This document shows, piece by piece, positions 1 to 8,583 of a stretch of 64,000 bases of DNA. Made by a program: the position numbers and the translations under genes. The notes below the pieces were generated by a model that was not told the DNA's origin, did not search any database, and saw only the letters and a list, made by a program, of their open reading frames with translations. Source of the stretch: Sphingomonas sp. PP-CE-3A-406 (GTDB lineage: Bacteria; Pseudomonadota; Alphaproteobacteria; Sphingomonadales; Sphingomonadaceae); contig NZ_RCWY01000004.1 in NCBI RefSeq assembly GCF_003688625.1, forward strand, positions 1 through 64,000. Direction: 5' to 3'. Positions within the stretch are counted from its first letter, which is position 1. Each line of letters opens with the position of its first letter.

Positions 1-174
1 CGGCTTCCATTGCGAATGCGCGGCGAAGTCCGTGAGGACCGACCACACGCGCAGCGGAGATGCCGTCAGAATCACGACATTCTCGATCGCGGCGCGCCCG
101 GCATTCGCCGGGCGCGCCGCGTCAGGGGAAGCGCCAACTGGACCGATCGCGCCGCCATGCTCAACGTCCGTCAT
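1..174 (-). CDS. SRPBCC (START-like) family protein, N-terminal part
   Basis: This is the first 58 codons of a gene that runs off the left edge of the window. It starts at an ATG overlapping the last 14 bases of the DUF190 gene, so it should be translated with that gene. After a low-complexity Ala/Gly/Pro lead of about 28 residues it reads AAIENVVILTASP and then RVWSVLTDFAAHSQWKP. This is the typical first strand and helix of polyketide-cyclase/START-like ligand-binding folds. The family binds hydrophobic ligands in a deep cavity, and the ligand cannot be guessed from this fragment. It is the distal gene of the czcCBA operon. Confidence 0.72.
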   Translation of the reverse strand, partial: MTDVEHGGAIGPVGASPDAARPANAGRAAIENVVILTASPLRVWSVLTDFAAHSQWKP

Positions 175-502
175 CGCCCGCGTCCGCATCGGCATGAAGG
201 GCGACGATTTCCACCGCCTCCAGCGTTATCAGGCCGATACCCTTCAAGTCGCGCAGTCCCGCTATGAAGGTCCGGAGTTTCGCCTCGTCGTCGACGATCT
301 CGATCACCACCGATCGATCGTTCTCGAGGATATGACGACGGTGCGTGTGCGCCGATCGCCCGATCCCGATCATCGCCTCGATCACCGTCGCACCGCCGAG
401 ACGGGCGTCACGCGCCCGCTCGGCAATGAGTTCGAAGACCTTGCGGTCCCCAAAATACGCATTCTCGTCGGTATACACCCGCAGCAGTTTCATCATCGTC
501 AT
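161..502 (-). CDS. DUF190 family protein
   Basis: A 113-residue protein with the DUF190 pattern: an N-terminal KLLRVYTDENAYFGDR stretch, a central GGATVIEAMIGIGRSA segment and a conserved ENDRSVVIEIVDDEAKL strand. DUF190 proteins have a PII-like ferredoxin fold and often sit beside crcB or cation efflux genes; their biochemical role is unknown. The start overlaps the stop of czcA by 4 bases and the 3' end overlaps the SRPBCC gene, so it belongs to the efflux operon. A nucleotide- or ion-sensing accessory role for the RND pump is inferred only from context. Confidence 0.85.
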   Translation of the reverse strand: MTMMKLLRVYTDENAYFGDRKVFELIAERARDARLGGATVIEAMIGIGRSAHTHRRHILENDRSVVIEIVDDEAKLRTFIAGLRDLKGIGLITLEAVEIVALHADADAGDDGR

Positions 503-3500
503 GCCGTGGCCTCCTCGTGTGCGTCGGTCGGTTGGTCGTCATCCTTTGTTCGTTTGCCTGACGTCGCCCCCAAGACGACCTTGGCGATGGCGGGAAGGAC
601 CAGCAGCGTCAGGATCGTCGCGGCGACGAGCCCACCGATCACGGTGACGGCGAGCGGCTTCTGCACCTCCGCGCCGGTGCCGTGCGCGAGCGCCATCGGC
701 ACGAAGCCGATCGCGGGCACGAACCCGGTCATGATGACCGCCCGCATCTTGTCGGCCATGCCTGCCCGGATCGCCTCCGCGACCGGCATTCCAGCTTCGC
801 TGTGATCCCGGATCGCGGTCATCACCACGAGCCCGTTCAACACCGCCACACCGGCAAGGCAGATGAACCCCACGGCCGCCGACACCGAGAAGTTGATCCC
901 GGTTAAGGCGAGCGTGAACACGCCGCCGGCGAGCCCCAGCGGCACCGCCAGGAACACCGATGCAGCCCTGCCGAATCCGCCGAGCGCCATGTAGAGCAGC
1001 CCGAAGATCGCCAGGAAGCAGAGCGGCACGACGATCGACAAGCGTGCCGAGGCCGCCTGCAGGTTCTCGAACTGACCACCCCATTCGAGGTAGTAGCCGG
1101 CCGGCAGCTTCACTTTCGCGATCTTTGCCTGCGCTTCTGCCACGAACGAGCCCGCATCGCGTCCGCCAAGGTTTACCTGAACGACGACACGACGCTTTCC
1201 GTTCTCCCGGCTGATCTGGTTCAGCCCCTCGGTCAGCCGGATTTGTGCCACCTGTGCAAGCGGCACCTGTGCCCGGGGACGTCCTTCGACTTCCGGCAGC
1301 AGCACTGGCAGCGACCGAATGTCGTCGAGGTTGGCACGCGTCGCCTCGGGCACGCGCACGGTGACGTCGAACCGACGATCGCCCTCGTATACCAATCCCG
1401 ATTCACGCCCGCCCAAGCCTGCCGCGATCGTATCGGATACATCGCGCACCGTGAGGCCGAGCCGCGCGATGGCCGCACGGTCGAGCTTCACGTCGAGCGC
1501 CGGCGCGCCACCGACCTGTTCGGCCTTGACGCTTGTGGCACCAGGGACGGTCTGCAGGACACGCACCATCTCATTCGCGGTCTGCGACATCTTGTCGAGA
1601 TCGTCACCGTAGAGCTTGATCGCGACGTCGCCGCGGACGCCGGCAATCAGCTCGTTGAAGCGAAGCTGGATCGGCTGGCTGACCTCGTAAAGGTTACCGA
1701 GCAGTCCGCCCGTCGCCTTTTCAATCTTGGCGACGACATCGGCTTTGGTAACGCCCTCGGCCCATTCATCCTGGGGCTTCAGGATAACAAAACCGTCCGA
1801 GACGTTCGGCGGCATCGGGTCGGTCGCGACTTCTGCGGTACCTGTCTTGGAGAACATCAAGGAAACTTCGGGGATTTTCTTCACCGCCTCCTCGACCTTG
1901 CGCTCCATCAGCAGCGATTGTTCGAGACTGACCGAGGGCACGCGTGTGGACGCGAAAGCCAGGTTCTTTTCGTCAAGCTGGGGGATAAATTCCGATCCCA
2001 GCAACCCGAACGCCGGGATCGCCGCCAGGAAGAAGGCAAGTCCGCCGAGGATAAACGGCCACGGCCGCGCAATCGCCTGATCTAGCAGCGGGAGATAGCG
2101 CTCCTTGGACTTGCGGATCAGCCACACGTCCTTTTCCGCGACCTTGCCGCTGATCAGGATAGCAACCAGTGCGGGAACAAGCGTGATCGCAAGCACGAAT
2201 GCCGCCACCAGCGCCAGCATGATCGTGATCGCCATCGGCGAGAACGTCTTGCCTTCGGTGCCCGTGAAGGTCAGCAGCGGCGCGAATGCGAGTAGGATGA
2301 TCGCTTGCCCGAAAACGGTCGGCTTGATCATCTCCTGCGCCGCCCGCATCGTCTCTTCCAGCCGTTCCCGAAGCGCGAGCAACCGGCCTTCATGTTCCTG
2401 TCGATGCGCCAATCTGGCGAGACAGTTTTCGATGATGATGACTGCGCCATCCACAATCAGACCAAAGTCGAGTGCTCCCAGGCTCATCAAATTGCCGGGG
2501 ACGTTGAACGCGTTCATTCCCATGGCCATCATCAGGAACGAAAAGGGGATTACCAGCACCGCGATCACCGCGGCACGCCAGTTGCCCAGCAGCAGGAACA
2601 GCGCAACCGCAACAAGGATCGCGCCCTCGGTCAGGTTGCGCTGCACCGTAGCCACCGTAGCGCCGACCAGCTCGGCCCGGTTCAGCACTACCTTTACCTG
2701 TATCCCGTTTGGCAGGGTCTTGGTTATCTGATCGAGCTTGATTGACGCCTGTTCGGCAACGACGCGGCTGTTCTGCCCGATCAGCATCAGTACCGTGCCG
2801 ATCACCGCTTCCCGCCCGTTCATGCTACCCGCACCCGTGCGCAGATCGCCGCCGATGCGGACGTTGGCGATCTGGCCGATCGTAATCGGCGTTCCGCCGC
2901 GCGTTGCCGCGACTGCGTTGCGGATTTCGTCGACCGTCCGCACGCGGGAGTCGACGCGCACGAGATAGGCTTCGCCGCCCTTGTTATAATAGTTGGCGCC
3001 GACCGCGAGGTTGGCGTTTTCAAGCGCCTGCCCCAGCTCGCTGTACGAGATGCCGAAGCTGGCGAGCTTTGTCGGATCGGGCTCGACCACGAACGTCTTG
3101 GCAAAGCCGCCGATGGAATCGACGCCTGCCACGCCTTTCACCGAGCGAAGCTGCGGACCGATGATCCAATCCTGCACGGTGCGCAGATAACCGGCTTTCT
3201 CGACAGCGTCGGTCAACCGTTCGCCTTCCGGCGTCAGGTAGCTGCCATCGGGTTGCCAGCCGGGTTGTCCCGCCACCTTCTTCGCGCCTTTTCCGTCCGG
3301 ATTAGCGTAGCCGACTGTGTACATGACGATCTCGCCGAGGCCGGTCGTTACCGGTCCGATCTGCGGTTCCACGCCGTCCGGCAAGTTCTCGGCGGCCTGT
3401 CGGAGGCGCTCGCCGACCTGCTGCCGCGCGAAGTAGAGGTCGGTGCTGTCGGTGAAAATCGCGCTGACCTGGCTGAAGCCGTTGCGTGAGATGGAGCGCG

Positions 3501-3744
3501 TCGTTTCGAGGCCGGGGATGCCGGCGAGCGAGATCTCTACCGGGTAGGTAACGAGCTTTTCGATCTCGACCGGTGAGAGCCGCGGATCGACCGTATTGAT
3601 CTGAACCTGTTTGGTGGTGATGTCGGGCACCGCGTCGATCGGCAGCTTGGTAAGCTGCCACACGCCGATGCCAGCGATGACGAGAAATAAGGCTAGGACC
3701 GTCCAGCGGGCGCGGACGGAGAGCGCCATGAGGTTGGCTATCAT
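499..3744 (-). CDS. czcA: CzcA-type heavy-metal RND efflux permease
   Basis: A full-length 1081-residue inner-membrane proton/cation antiporter of the heavy-metal RND family. The TM4 signature LDFGLIVDGAVIIIEN near residue 426 matches the DFGxxVDGxxxxxEN form of divalent-ion (Co/Zn/Cd) pumps and not the monovalent Cu/Ag form seen in the second RND pump at 21.7-24.9 kb. An N-terminal TM, two large periplasmic loops and a C-terminal TM bundle are readable. A roughly 35-residue Gly/Pro/Lys-rich insertion lies in the first periplasmic loop, around residues 148-180. It is the third gene of czcCBA, starting 3 bases after czcB, and would form a tripartite pump with CzcB and CzcC. Confidence 0.95.
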   Translation of the reverse strand: MIANLMALSVRARWTVLALFLVIAGIGVWQLTKLPIDAVPDITTKQVQINTVDPRLSPVEIEKLVTYPVEISLAGIPGLETTRSISRNGFSQVSAIFTDSTDLYFARQQVGERLRQAAENLPDGVEPQIGPVTTGLGEIVMYTVGYANPDGKGAKKVAGQPGWQPDGSYLTPEGERLTDAVEKAGYLRTVQDWIIGPQLRSVKGVAGVDSIGGFAKTFVVEPDPTKLASFGISYSELGQALENANLAVGANYYNKGGEAYLVRVDSRVRTVDEIRNAVAATRGGTPITIGQIANVRIGGDLRTGAGSMNGREAVIGTVLMLIGQNSRVVAEQASIKLDQITKTLPNGIQVKVVLNRAELVGATVATVQRNLTEGAILVAVALFLLLGNWRAAVIAVLVIPFSFLMMAMGMNAFNVPGNLMSLGALDFGLIVDGAVIIIENCLARLAHRQEHEGRLLALRERLEETMRAAQEMIKPTVFGQAIILLAFAPLLTFTGTEGKTFSPMAITIMLALVAAFVLAITLVPALVAILISGKVAEKDVWLIRKSKERYLPLLDQAIARPWPFILGGLAFFLAAIPAFGLLGSEFIPQLDEKNLAFASTRVPSVSLEQSLLMERKVEEAVKKIPEVSLMFSKTGTAEVATDPMPPNVSDGFVILKPQDEWAEGVTKADVVAKIEKATGGLLGNLYEVSQPIQLRFNELIAGVRGDVAIKLYGDDLDKMSQTANEMVRVLQTVPGATSVKAEQVGGAPALDVKLDRAAIARLGLTVRDVSDTIAAGLGGRESGLVYEGDRRFDVTVRVPEATRANLDDIRSLPVLLPEVEGRPRAQVPLAQVAQIRLTEGLNQISRENGKRRVVVQVNLGGRDAGSFVAEAQAKIAKVKLPAGYYLEWGGQFENLQAASARLSIVVPLCFLAIFGLLYMALGGFGRAASVFLAVPLGLAGGVFTLALTGINFSVSAAVGFICLAGVAVLNGLVVMTAIRDHSEAGMPVAEAIRAGMADKMRAVIMTGFVPAIGFVPMALAHGTGAEVQKPLAVTVIGGLVAATILTLLVLPAIAKVVLGATSGKRTKDDDQPTDAHEEATA

Positions 3745-3747
3745 GGT

Positions 3748-4914
3748 CTATTCTTCCTCACCCGCGCCCTTGCCGAGTTCGGCCTTGAGCAGGAATGCGT
3801 TCTTGGTCGCGACTTGGCTGCCAGCGGGCAGCCCCTTCAGGATCTCGACGCGGCCATTGCTGCGCTGTCCGATCGTGATGTTTTGTGCGCGGAAGCCCTT
3901 GGCGGTCCGTACGAACACGACATCGCGCCCTTCGAGCGTCTGGACCGCATCTTCCGGCACCACGATCGCATTCGACGTGCTGCCCCGGCTCGGGAGTAGA
4001 CGCACTCGCACCGCGAGACCCGGTTGCAGTGTTCCCGTCACATCAAGGACTGCGGTCGCCGAGCGCGTGTCGTTGGCGAGGCCCGGCGTGATGGCGCGTA
4101 CCCGCGCCTCCACCGTCCGCCCATCGGGCAATTCGATGATCGCCCGATCGCCGGGAGAAAGCCGCTGTGCGTCGGTCGGTCCGACCGCAGCTTCGACCTG
4201 TATCTTCGACGCATCGGCGACGCGCATCAGCTCGGTTTCGGGCTGGACGAAGGCACCCAGGCTGACATTCTCCGAGGTGACGCGGCCTGAAATCGGGCTC
4301 GACACCAGCACGCCGCGTCCATCGGACGTGATGCGCGCGGCGCCCGCCGCGACGCTGGCGCGTCGCGCTTCGGCCGCGGCCGAGGCGGCTTCCGCCTGTG
4401 CCTGTTCCAGCTCGACCCGCGCCGAGACCTTCTGCCGATAGAGATAGCTTTCGCGTGCGAGCGCCTTTTGCGCCAGCGTCGACTTGGCAGCCGCAGCACT
4501 GCGATCGGCCGCGATCTGTGCCGCATCGCGGCTTTCGACGATCGCCAGCGTCTCGCCGGCACGCACCGGATCGCCGAGCCGCTTCATCAGCCGCGTGACG
4601 GCACCGGCTGCACGGGCGTTGACGATCGCCTCGCCTTGCGGCGACGCGCTCACCGTCGCCTGTGCGACGATCTCCGCGCCGAGCCCGCCGGGATTGATCG
4701 TCTCGGTCACGATGCCGGCCTGCTCGATCGCCTGCGCGGTCATCGCCACCGTGTCGGATGCTTTCTCTTCGGGTGCAGGCGCGGCCGTATTGCCGGCTGC
4801 GGCTTCACTGGCAGAAGGCTTGTCCGCGGTGCAGCGGGCGACGCCGAAACCACCGAGGGCGGCGACGAGCGCGACGGCCGCGCCGCCGCCAAGCAGGCGC
4901 TTATCCTTCATCAT
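3748..4914 (-). CDS. czcB: CzcB-like periplasmic adaptor (membrane fusion protein)
   Basis: A 388-residue HlyD/RND adaptor. An N-terminal anchor (LLGGGAAVALVAALGGFGVA) is followed by a Pro/Ala/Glu-rich linker, a lipoyl half-motif, an alpha-helical hairpin rich in Ala and Glu (about residues 125-195), the second lipoyl half and a beta-barrel. It bridges CzcA and the outer-membrane factor CzcC. The start overlaps the czcC stop in ATGA; either of the two leading Met codons could be used. No heavy-metal-binding HMBD domain is present, unlike the CusB protein at 20.5 kb. Confidence 0.92.
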   Translation of the reverse strand: MMKDKRLLGGGAAVALVAALGGFGVARCTADKPSASEAAAGNTAAPAPEEKASDTVAMTAQAIEQAGIVTETINPGGLGAEIVAQATVSASPQGEAIVNARAAGAVTRLMKRLGDPVRAGETLAIVESRDAAQIAADRSAAAAKSTLAQKALARESYLYRQKVSARVELEQAQAEAASAAAEARRASVAAGAARITSDGRGVLVSSPISGRVTSENVSLGAFVQPETELMRVADASKIQVEAAVGPTDAQRLSPGDRAIIELPDGRTVEARVRAITPGLANDTRSATAVLDVTGTLQPGLAVRVRLLPSRGSTSNAIVVPEDAVQTLEGRDVVFVRTAKGFRAQNITIGQRSNGRVEILKGLPAGSQVATKNAFLLKAELGKGAGEEE

Positions 4915-6281
4915 CGTTCATCTCCGGAAATCGTGGGGGCCGGCGTCGTGAGCCGGTCGAGCCGAGCCTGCGCGTCGTGGTACGCGGCGAGCGCATCGAC
5001 ATAGGTCTGACGGGTCTGTGACAGCGTGCGCTCGGCATCGAGGAGCGCGATCTGGTCGAACTTGCCTTGGCTCCAGCCGATCCGAGCGATGCGCGCAGCT
5101 TCCTGCGCCGCGGCCAAGCCGGGACCACCCGCCGCCCGTGCCGTAGCGGCAGCATTGGCCACTTCGGTCTGCGCGCTGGCAATCTGCTGACGGGTGTCGA
5201 CGATCGCCAGACTACGCAGCGCTTGCGCCTGGGTCTGTTCAGCCTGCGACTGCGCGACGAACGCGCTGCCGTTGTTGAAGAACGGTATCGGGATCGAAAG
5301 GCCGACGACGGCCGCAGTGTCGTTGGTCGCCGCCAGTCGTCGCGCGAACGCGCTGACCGTCAAGTCCGGAACCCGCAACGAGCGGGCAACGCGAACCTGC
5401 GCGTCGGCAGTGCGAACATCGGCTTGTGCCGCAACGAGCGCCAGCGTCTCCTCGATATCGACTGGTCGCTGTGGTCCATAGCCATCGATCCGCTCAAACC
5501 AGGCTCGGTCGAGCGGTCCCATTACGGCTGTATTGAGCAACGTCTCGAGATTGGCGCGCGCTGCCTGCGCCTGCCGGGTCGCGCTATCGGCCGCGACCTG
5601 CGCGTTGATACGCAGCACGTCCGCGCGCTGTTGCTCGATCGGGCTGACGTCACCGGCCTTCACGCGTTCGCTCGATACGCGGAACGCGTTATTGGCAATC
5701 CCCGCCTGCTCCGCCAGTACCTCAGAGCGACGCTCGGTCGCAGCGGCCTCGATGTAGAGCTGCGTGACCCTCAAGCGCAGATCGGCCCGCGCGATCTCGG
5801 ACTGGATTTGTGCGCGGGTCAGACGAGCAGCCGCAAGGGCGACACGCGCGGGGCGCTTACCGCCCAGCTCGAGCGGCAGCGCCACGCCGACTGTTGTCTC
5901 CGAACTCCGGACACCCCTGTAGGCACCGCTGCCGCCGATATTTTCGACCTGCGTCTGAAACTCGGGATTGGGGCGCAGCCCGGCTACACGCCTTGCGGCG
6001 GTTGCGGCCGCGACGTTCGCGGTCGCCGCTCCGATCGAAGGCAGCGCGGGTTGCGTGCTGCCGCCGGAACCGGACGCCGCCGCGCCGGAGGTGGTGCCTG
6101 TTGCCGGCGTACCGGCAGCCGATGGCATGCCGGCAGCGCCAAGCGCGGCGTCGAGCGAAAAGGCGGGCGTCGCCTGTGACGAAGTGGTCGCCGCCGGGAT
6201 ACCGGGCGGCGGTGACGTTTGCGCCCCGGCCGCACTGGCCAGGGACGCCGCGACCATGAAGGCCGCGATTGTACGATGCAT
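4911..6281 (-). CDS. czcC: CzcC-like TolC-family outer-membrane factor
   Basis: A 456-residue outer-membrane efflux protein. A signal peptide (MHRTIAAFMVAASLASAAGA, cleavage before QTSPPP) is followed by an unusually long Ala/Gly/Ser/Thr-rich linker up to about residue 85. Two TolC repeats with long helical segments follow (for example the VALPLELGGKRPARVALA region and the second repeat near VGLSIPIPFFNNGSA). It forms the outer-membrane exit duct of the Czc pump and is the first gene of the czcCBA run. Confidence 0.92.
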   Translation of the reverse strand: MHRTIAAFMVAASLASAAGAQTSPPPGIPAATTSSQATPAFSLDAALGAAGMPSAAGTPATGTTSGAAASGSGGSTQPALPSIGAATANVAAATAARRVAGLRPNPEFQTQVENIGGSGAYRGVRSSETTVGVALPLELGGKRPARVALAAARLTRAQIQSEIARADLRLRVTQLYIEAAATERRSEVLAEQAGIANNAFRVSSERVKAGDVSPIEQQRADVLRINAQVAADSATRQAQAARANLETLLNTAVMGPLDRAWFERIDGYGPQRPVDIEETLALVAAQADVRTADAQVRVARSLRVPDLTVSAFARRLAATNDTAAVVGLSIPIPFFNNGSAFVAQSQAEQTQAQALRSLAIVDTRQQIASAQTEVANAAATARAAGGPGLAAAQEAARIARIGWSQGKFDQIALLDAERTLSQTRQTYVDALAAYHDAQARLDRLTTPAPTISGDER

Positions 6282-6346
6282 CGATGATGACTCCTGACGA
6301 ACCTTATTTGCCCCGCGCGGTAGCAGCCGGCGGGGTTAACGGGTTG

Positions 6347-6697
6347 TCAGGCTTGTGGCGGCCTCAATGCGGGATCGGCCGTGGACAGAGGCAGCATCGA
6401 TCGGCCTGCGAAAACGGGGGCAAGGCGAAGGTTGCGCATCAGGGTAGTGCTGGCGACTTTTGTCGGGGCTGCGACATGATCGCCGTGGCATCCGCCATGA
6501 TGGTGGGGATATCCCTTGTCGCCATCCGAGGGCACCTGATCGGCATCGTCGGGCGTATGGCCTTCGGCGATTTGTTCGCCCGGCGTCTCGCTTGCGCTAA
6601 TGCTGGCATCCGGCCGTTCCAGCGCGTGCGCCGTCGCCGTCGCTCCAAGGGAGCAGACGAGCATGAGGCAGGCAAGGATGTTCAGCAGGCGTCGCAC
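6347..6697 (-). CDS. Small exported His-rich protein, possible periplasmic metal binder
   Basis: A 116-residue protein with a clear signal peptide (MRRLLNILACLMLVCSLGAT then ATAHA). The mature part is acidic and carries a YPHHHGGCHGDH cluster near the middle, a plausible soft-metal ligand set. It lies 65 bases upstream of czcC on the same strand, downstream of the CDF gene, and is probably co-transcribed with the pump. I do not recognise a named family. A metal-buffering or chaperone role is inferred from the His/Cys cluster and its location. Confidence 0.7.
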   Translation of the reverse strand: MRRLLNILACLMLVCSLGATATAHALERPDASISASETPGEQIAEGHTPDDADQVPSDGDKGYPHHHGGCHGDHVAAPTKVASTTLMRNLRLAPVFAGRSMLPLSTADPALRPPQA

Positions 6698-6764
6698 GGG
6701 TCGCTCCGTAGCAGTAACGCCGATGATGGGATAGTCATGGCGATGGCGCGGCTAATTATGGCAG

Positions 6765-7415
6765 TCATCGCAAGACTCTCGGCAACATCGGTCCAGCCTG
6801 GCGCCACGCGGGAATCGCTTCGGCGAGTACCCGCCATGCCGATCGCAGGAAGATGAGGGCGATGATGCCGCCCACCGCGATGTCGGGCCAAGCCGCGCCG
6901 GTCATCGCCACCACGCCAGCGGCAGCCAGCACCCCGACATTAGAAGCGACGTCGTTGCGCGAACATTCAAATGTGCTGGACATGTTCACGTTCTCGGAGC
7001 GGAACCGCCACAGCATGGCGAGGCAGGTTAGGTTCGCGATGAGTGCAGCGCTGCCGAACGCCAGCATCAGAGTCGATGAAGGCGGTACGCCGTTGATAAC
7101 TTTATTTACGATCTCGAACACGACCGCGATGCCGAACACGAGGATGATGCCGCCCTTGGCGAGCGCCGCCCCGGCTTCCCAACGCGGGCCACGGCTCAGC
7201 GCGTAGAGGCTGAGTGCATAGACGACCGCGTCGCCGAGCATGTCGACCGAGTCCGCCATCAGTGCCGACGACCGCGCGAACACGCCCCCGCCGAACTCGG
7301 CGACGAACATGACGAAGTTGATGACCATGACGACGATCAGCACGCGCCGCTGATCGGCCTTTCGGCCGAGCTGCGCGATTGTATCGCCTTTCCTGGAACA
7401 GCAGTCGTCCGCCAT
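6765..7415 (-). CDS. Short cation-diffusion-facilitator-type transporter
   Basis: A 216-residue inner-membrane transporter of the CDF superfamily, shorter than CzcD (about 300) because it lacks the C-terminal cytoplasmic domain. It starts with a Cys pair (MADDCCSRKGD). TM2 carries the metal-site motif ADSVDMLGD and TM5 carries SRNDVASNVGV, where classical CDFs have HxxxD. Six TMs can be counted. It is divergent from a CadR-type MerR gene and read from a MerR-type promoter, so Cd/Zn/Pb-inducible export is likely. A paralogue of the same short type lies at 27187-27813. Confidence 0.85.
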   Translation of the reverse strand: MADDCCSRKGDTIAQLGRKADQRRVLIVVMVINFVMFVAEFGGGVFARSSALMADSVDMLGDAVVYALSLYALSRGPRWEAGAALAKGGIILVFGIAVVFEIVNKVINGVPPSSTLMLAFGSAALIANLTCLAMLWRFRSENVNMSSTFECSRNDVASNVGVLAAAGVVAMTGAAWPDIAVGGIIALIFLRSAWRVLAEAIPAWRQAGPMLPRVLR

Positions 7416-7444
7416 AATGCTCTCGATTCGCGCGTCGGACCCCC

Positions 7445-7475
7445 CATATGCACCCTCATCCTACTAGAGGGTCAA
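7445..7475 (-). promoter_or_regulatory. MerR-family promoter/operator of the CDF gene
   Basis: Reading leftward, a -35 TTGACC (7470-7475) is separated by 19 bp from CATATG (7445-7450). The spacer holds a perfect dyad ACCCTC-N9-GAGGGT (7452-7472). An over-long 19-bp spacer with the dyad between the two hexamers is the hallmark of promoters that MerR proteins activate by untwisting DNA. It drives the CDF gene leftward and abuts the divergent merR start at 7486, so autoregulation is expected. Confidence 0.85.
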
Positions 7476-7485
7476 GGGGCGGCGC

Positions 7486-7878
7486 ATGAAGATCGGCGAA
7501 ATCGCGAAACTGACCGGCCTGAAGGTCGAAACCGTCCGCTATTACGAAGGCGAAGGGTTGATCGATGCGCCACGCCGCAACGGCGGAAATTACCGGCTTT
7601 ATGACCGGTCACACCTTGATCGCCTGTCTTTCGTCAAGCGCTCGCGCGACCTTGGCTTTACACTCGATCAGGTGCGCGACCTGCTACGCCTGGCGGACGA
7701 CCCGCGCGGATCATGTGATGCGGTTGATGAAATGGCCGTGCTGCACATCGCTGAGATCGATCGCAAACTTGCCGATCTGCAGACGCTACGTGACGAGATC
7801 GCCAAATGGGGGCGCTGCGACGCCTCGACGATCGCCGAATGCCGGTTAATCGACGCGTTATCTTCACGGCTACCTTGA
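7486..7878 (+). CDS. cadR: MerR-family regulator, CadR/PbrR type
   Basis: A 130-residue metal sensor. The N-terminal winged HTH begins KIGEIAKLTGLKVETVRYYE, followed by the long dimerisation helix and a C-terminal metal loop. Cysteines at 77, 111 and 119 match the three-Cys set used by CadR/PbrR for Cd or Pb. The AAGGGG just upstream of the ATG is a good ribosome site and overlaps the operator region. It controls the divergent CDF gene and perhaps, by readthrough, the His-rich gene and czcCBA. Confidence 0.88.
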   Translation: MKIGEIAKLTGLKVETVRYYEGEGLIDAPRRNGGNYRLYDRSHLDRLSFVKRSRDLGFTLDQVRDLLRLADDPRGSCDAVDEMAVLHIAEIDRKLADLQTLRDEIAKWGRCDASTIAECRLIDALSSRLP

Positions 7879-7981
7879 GCGCGGGCCTGACAATGTCATC
7901 CGCGATATCTTCGTTCACCCTGCTCGGGTCAGTTCAACGCAAAGCGGGCAACGATCGCAGGCGACACAAGGACATGTTCGG

Positions 7982-8191
7982 GTGACCGATCAGCATGGCG
8001 CACGCTGGACGGGCGAGGCCGACGCCGAGCTACGCCGGCGTGTGACGGCCAAGCAAACCATCGCGCAGATCGCGCGCGAGATGGGACGAACGATGGACGC
8101 GATCCGCGGCCGGGCAGCGTCATTGCGCGTCACGCTTCGCTCGTCGCAACGACCATGGCGGGACGGGGTTGCTCGTCGCCGTAACGAATAG
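7982..8191 (+). CDS. Small Myb/SANT-like helix-turn-helix protein
   Basis: A 69-residue basic protein from a GTG start. Residues 8-50 read WTGEADAELRRRV, then IAQIAREMGRTMDAIRGRA, resembling the three-helix Myb/SANT or homeodomain-like DNA-binding unit found in small alphaproteobacterial proteins. The tail is Arg-rich. It sits alone between two MerR genes, 103 bases after the first. The coding call rests on this pattern and on absence of an alternative gene; it could be a gene remnant. Confidence 0.55.
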   Translation: MTDQHGARWTGEADAELRRRVTAKQTIAQIAREMGRTMDAIRGRAASLRVTLRSSQRPWRDGVARRRNE

Positions 8192-8199
8192 GCGCGACC

Positions 8200-8583
8200 T
8201 CATGCTTCCATGCGGCGAAGAATCGGGCAGTCCGGCCGATCATCGCCGTGGCAGCGGTTTACCAATTCCAGCAGCGTCGATCGCATGTTTTCCAGCATAG
8301 CCGCCTTCCGCCCAAGTTCATCAGCGCGCGCCTGGGCAAGCATTTTGACTTCGCTGCTCGAACGGCTGCGATCCGACCAGAGGCCGAGTAACGTCCTGAT
8401 CTCCTCGATCGGAAACCCCAGGTCACGCGCGTTGGCAATGAAACGAAGGCGGTGAACGTCGGGGTCGGCATAGTCGCGGTAACTCCCGCGCCTTGCCGGC
8501 GCGGGCACGAGACCGATTTTCTCGTAATGGCGGATCATGCGCTGCGAGACGCCGCTGGCGTCCGATGCCGCCCCGATGTTCAC
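8200..8583 (-). CDS. cueR: Cu(I)-responsive MerR regulator, CueR/HmrR type
   Basis: A 127-residue MerR protein: winged HTH (NIGAASDASGVSQRMIRHYE), coiled coil and a C-terminal loop CHGDDRPDCPIL with Cys 111 and Cys 119. Position 77 is in a Ser run (SRSSSEV) where divalent sensors have Cys. That Ser plus the C-x7-C loop is the signature of monovalent Cu/Ag sensors. The start overlaps the ATPase stop in ATGA, so the regulator is downstream of its target in one operon and is autoregulated from the promoter at 11079-11109. Confidence 0.92.
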   Translation of the reverse strand: MNIGAASDASGVSQRMIRHYEKIGLVPAPARRGSYRDYADPDVHRLRFIANARDLGFPIEEIRTLLGLWSDRSRSSSEVKMLAQARADELGRKAAMLENMRSTLLELVNRCHGDDRPDCPILRRMEA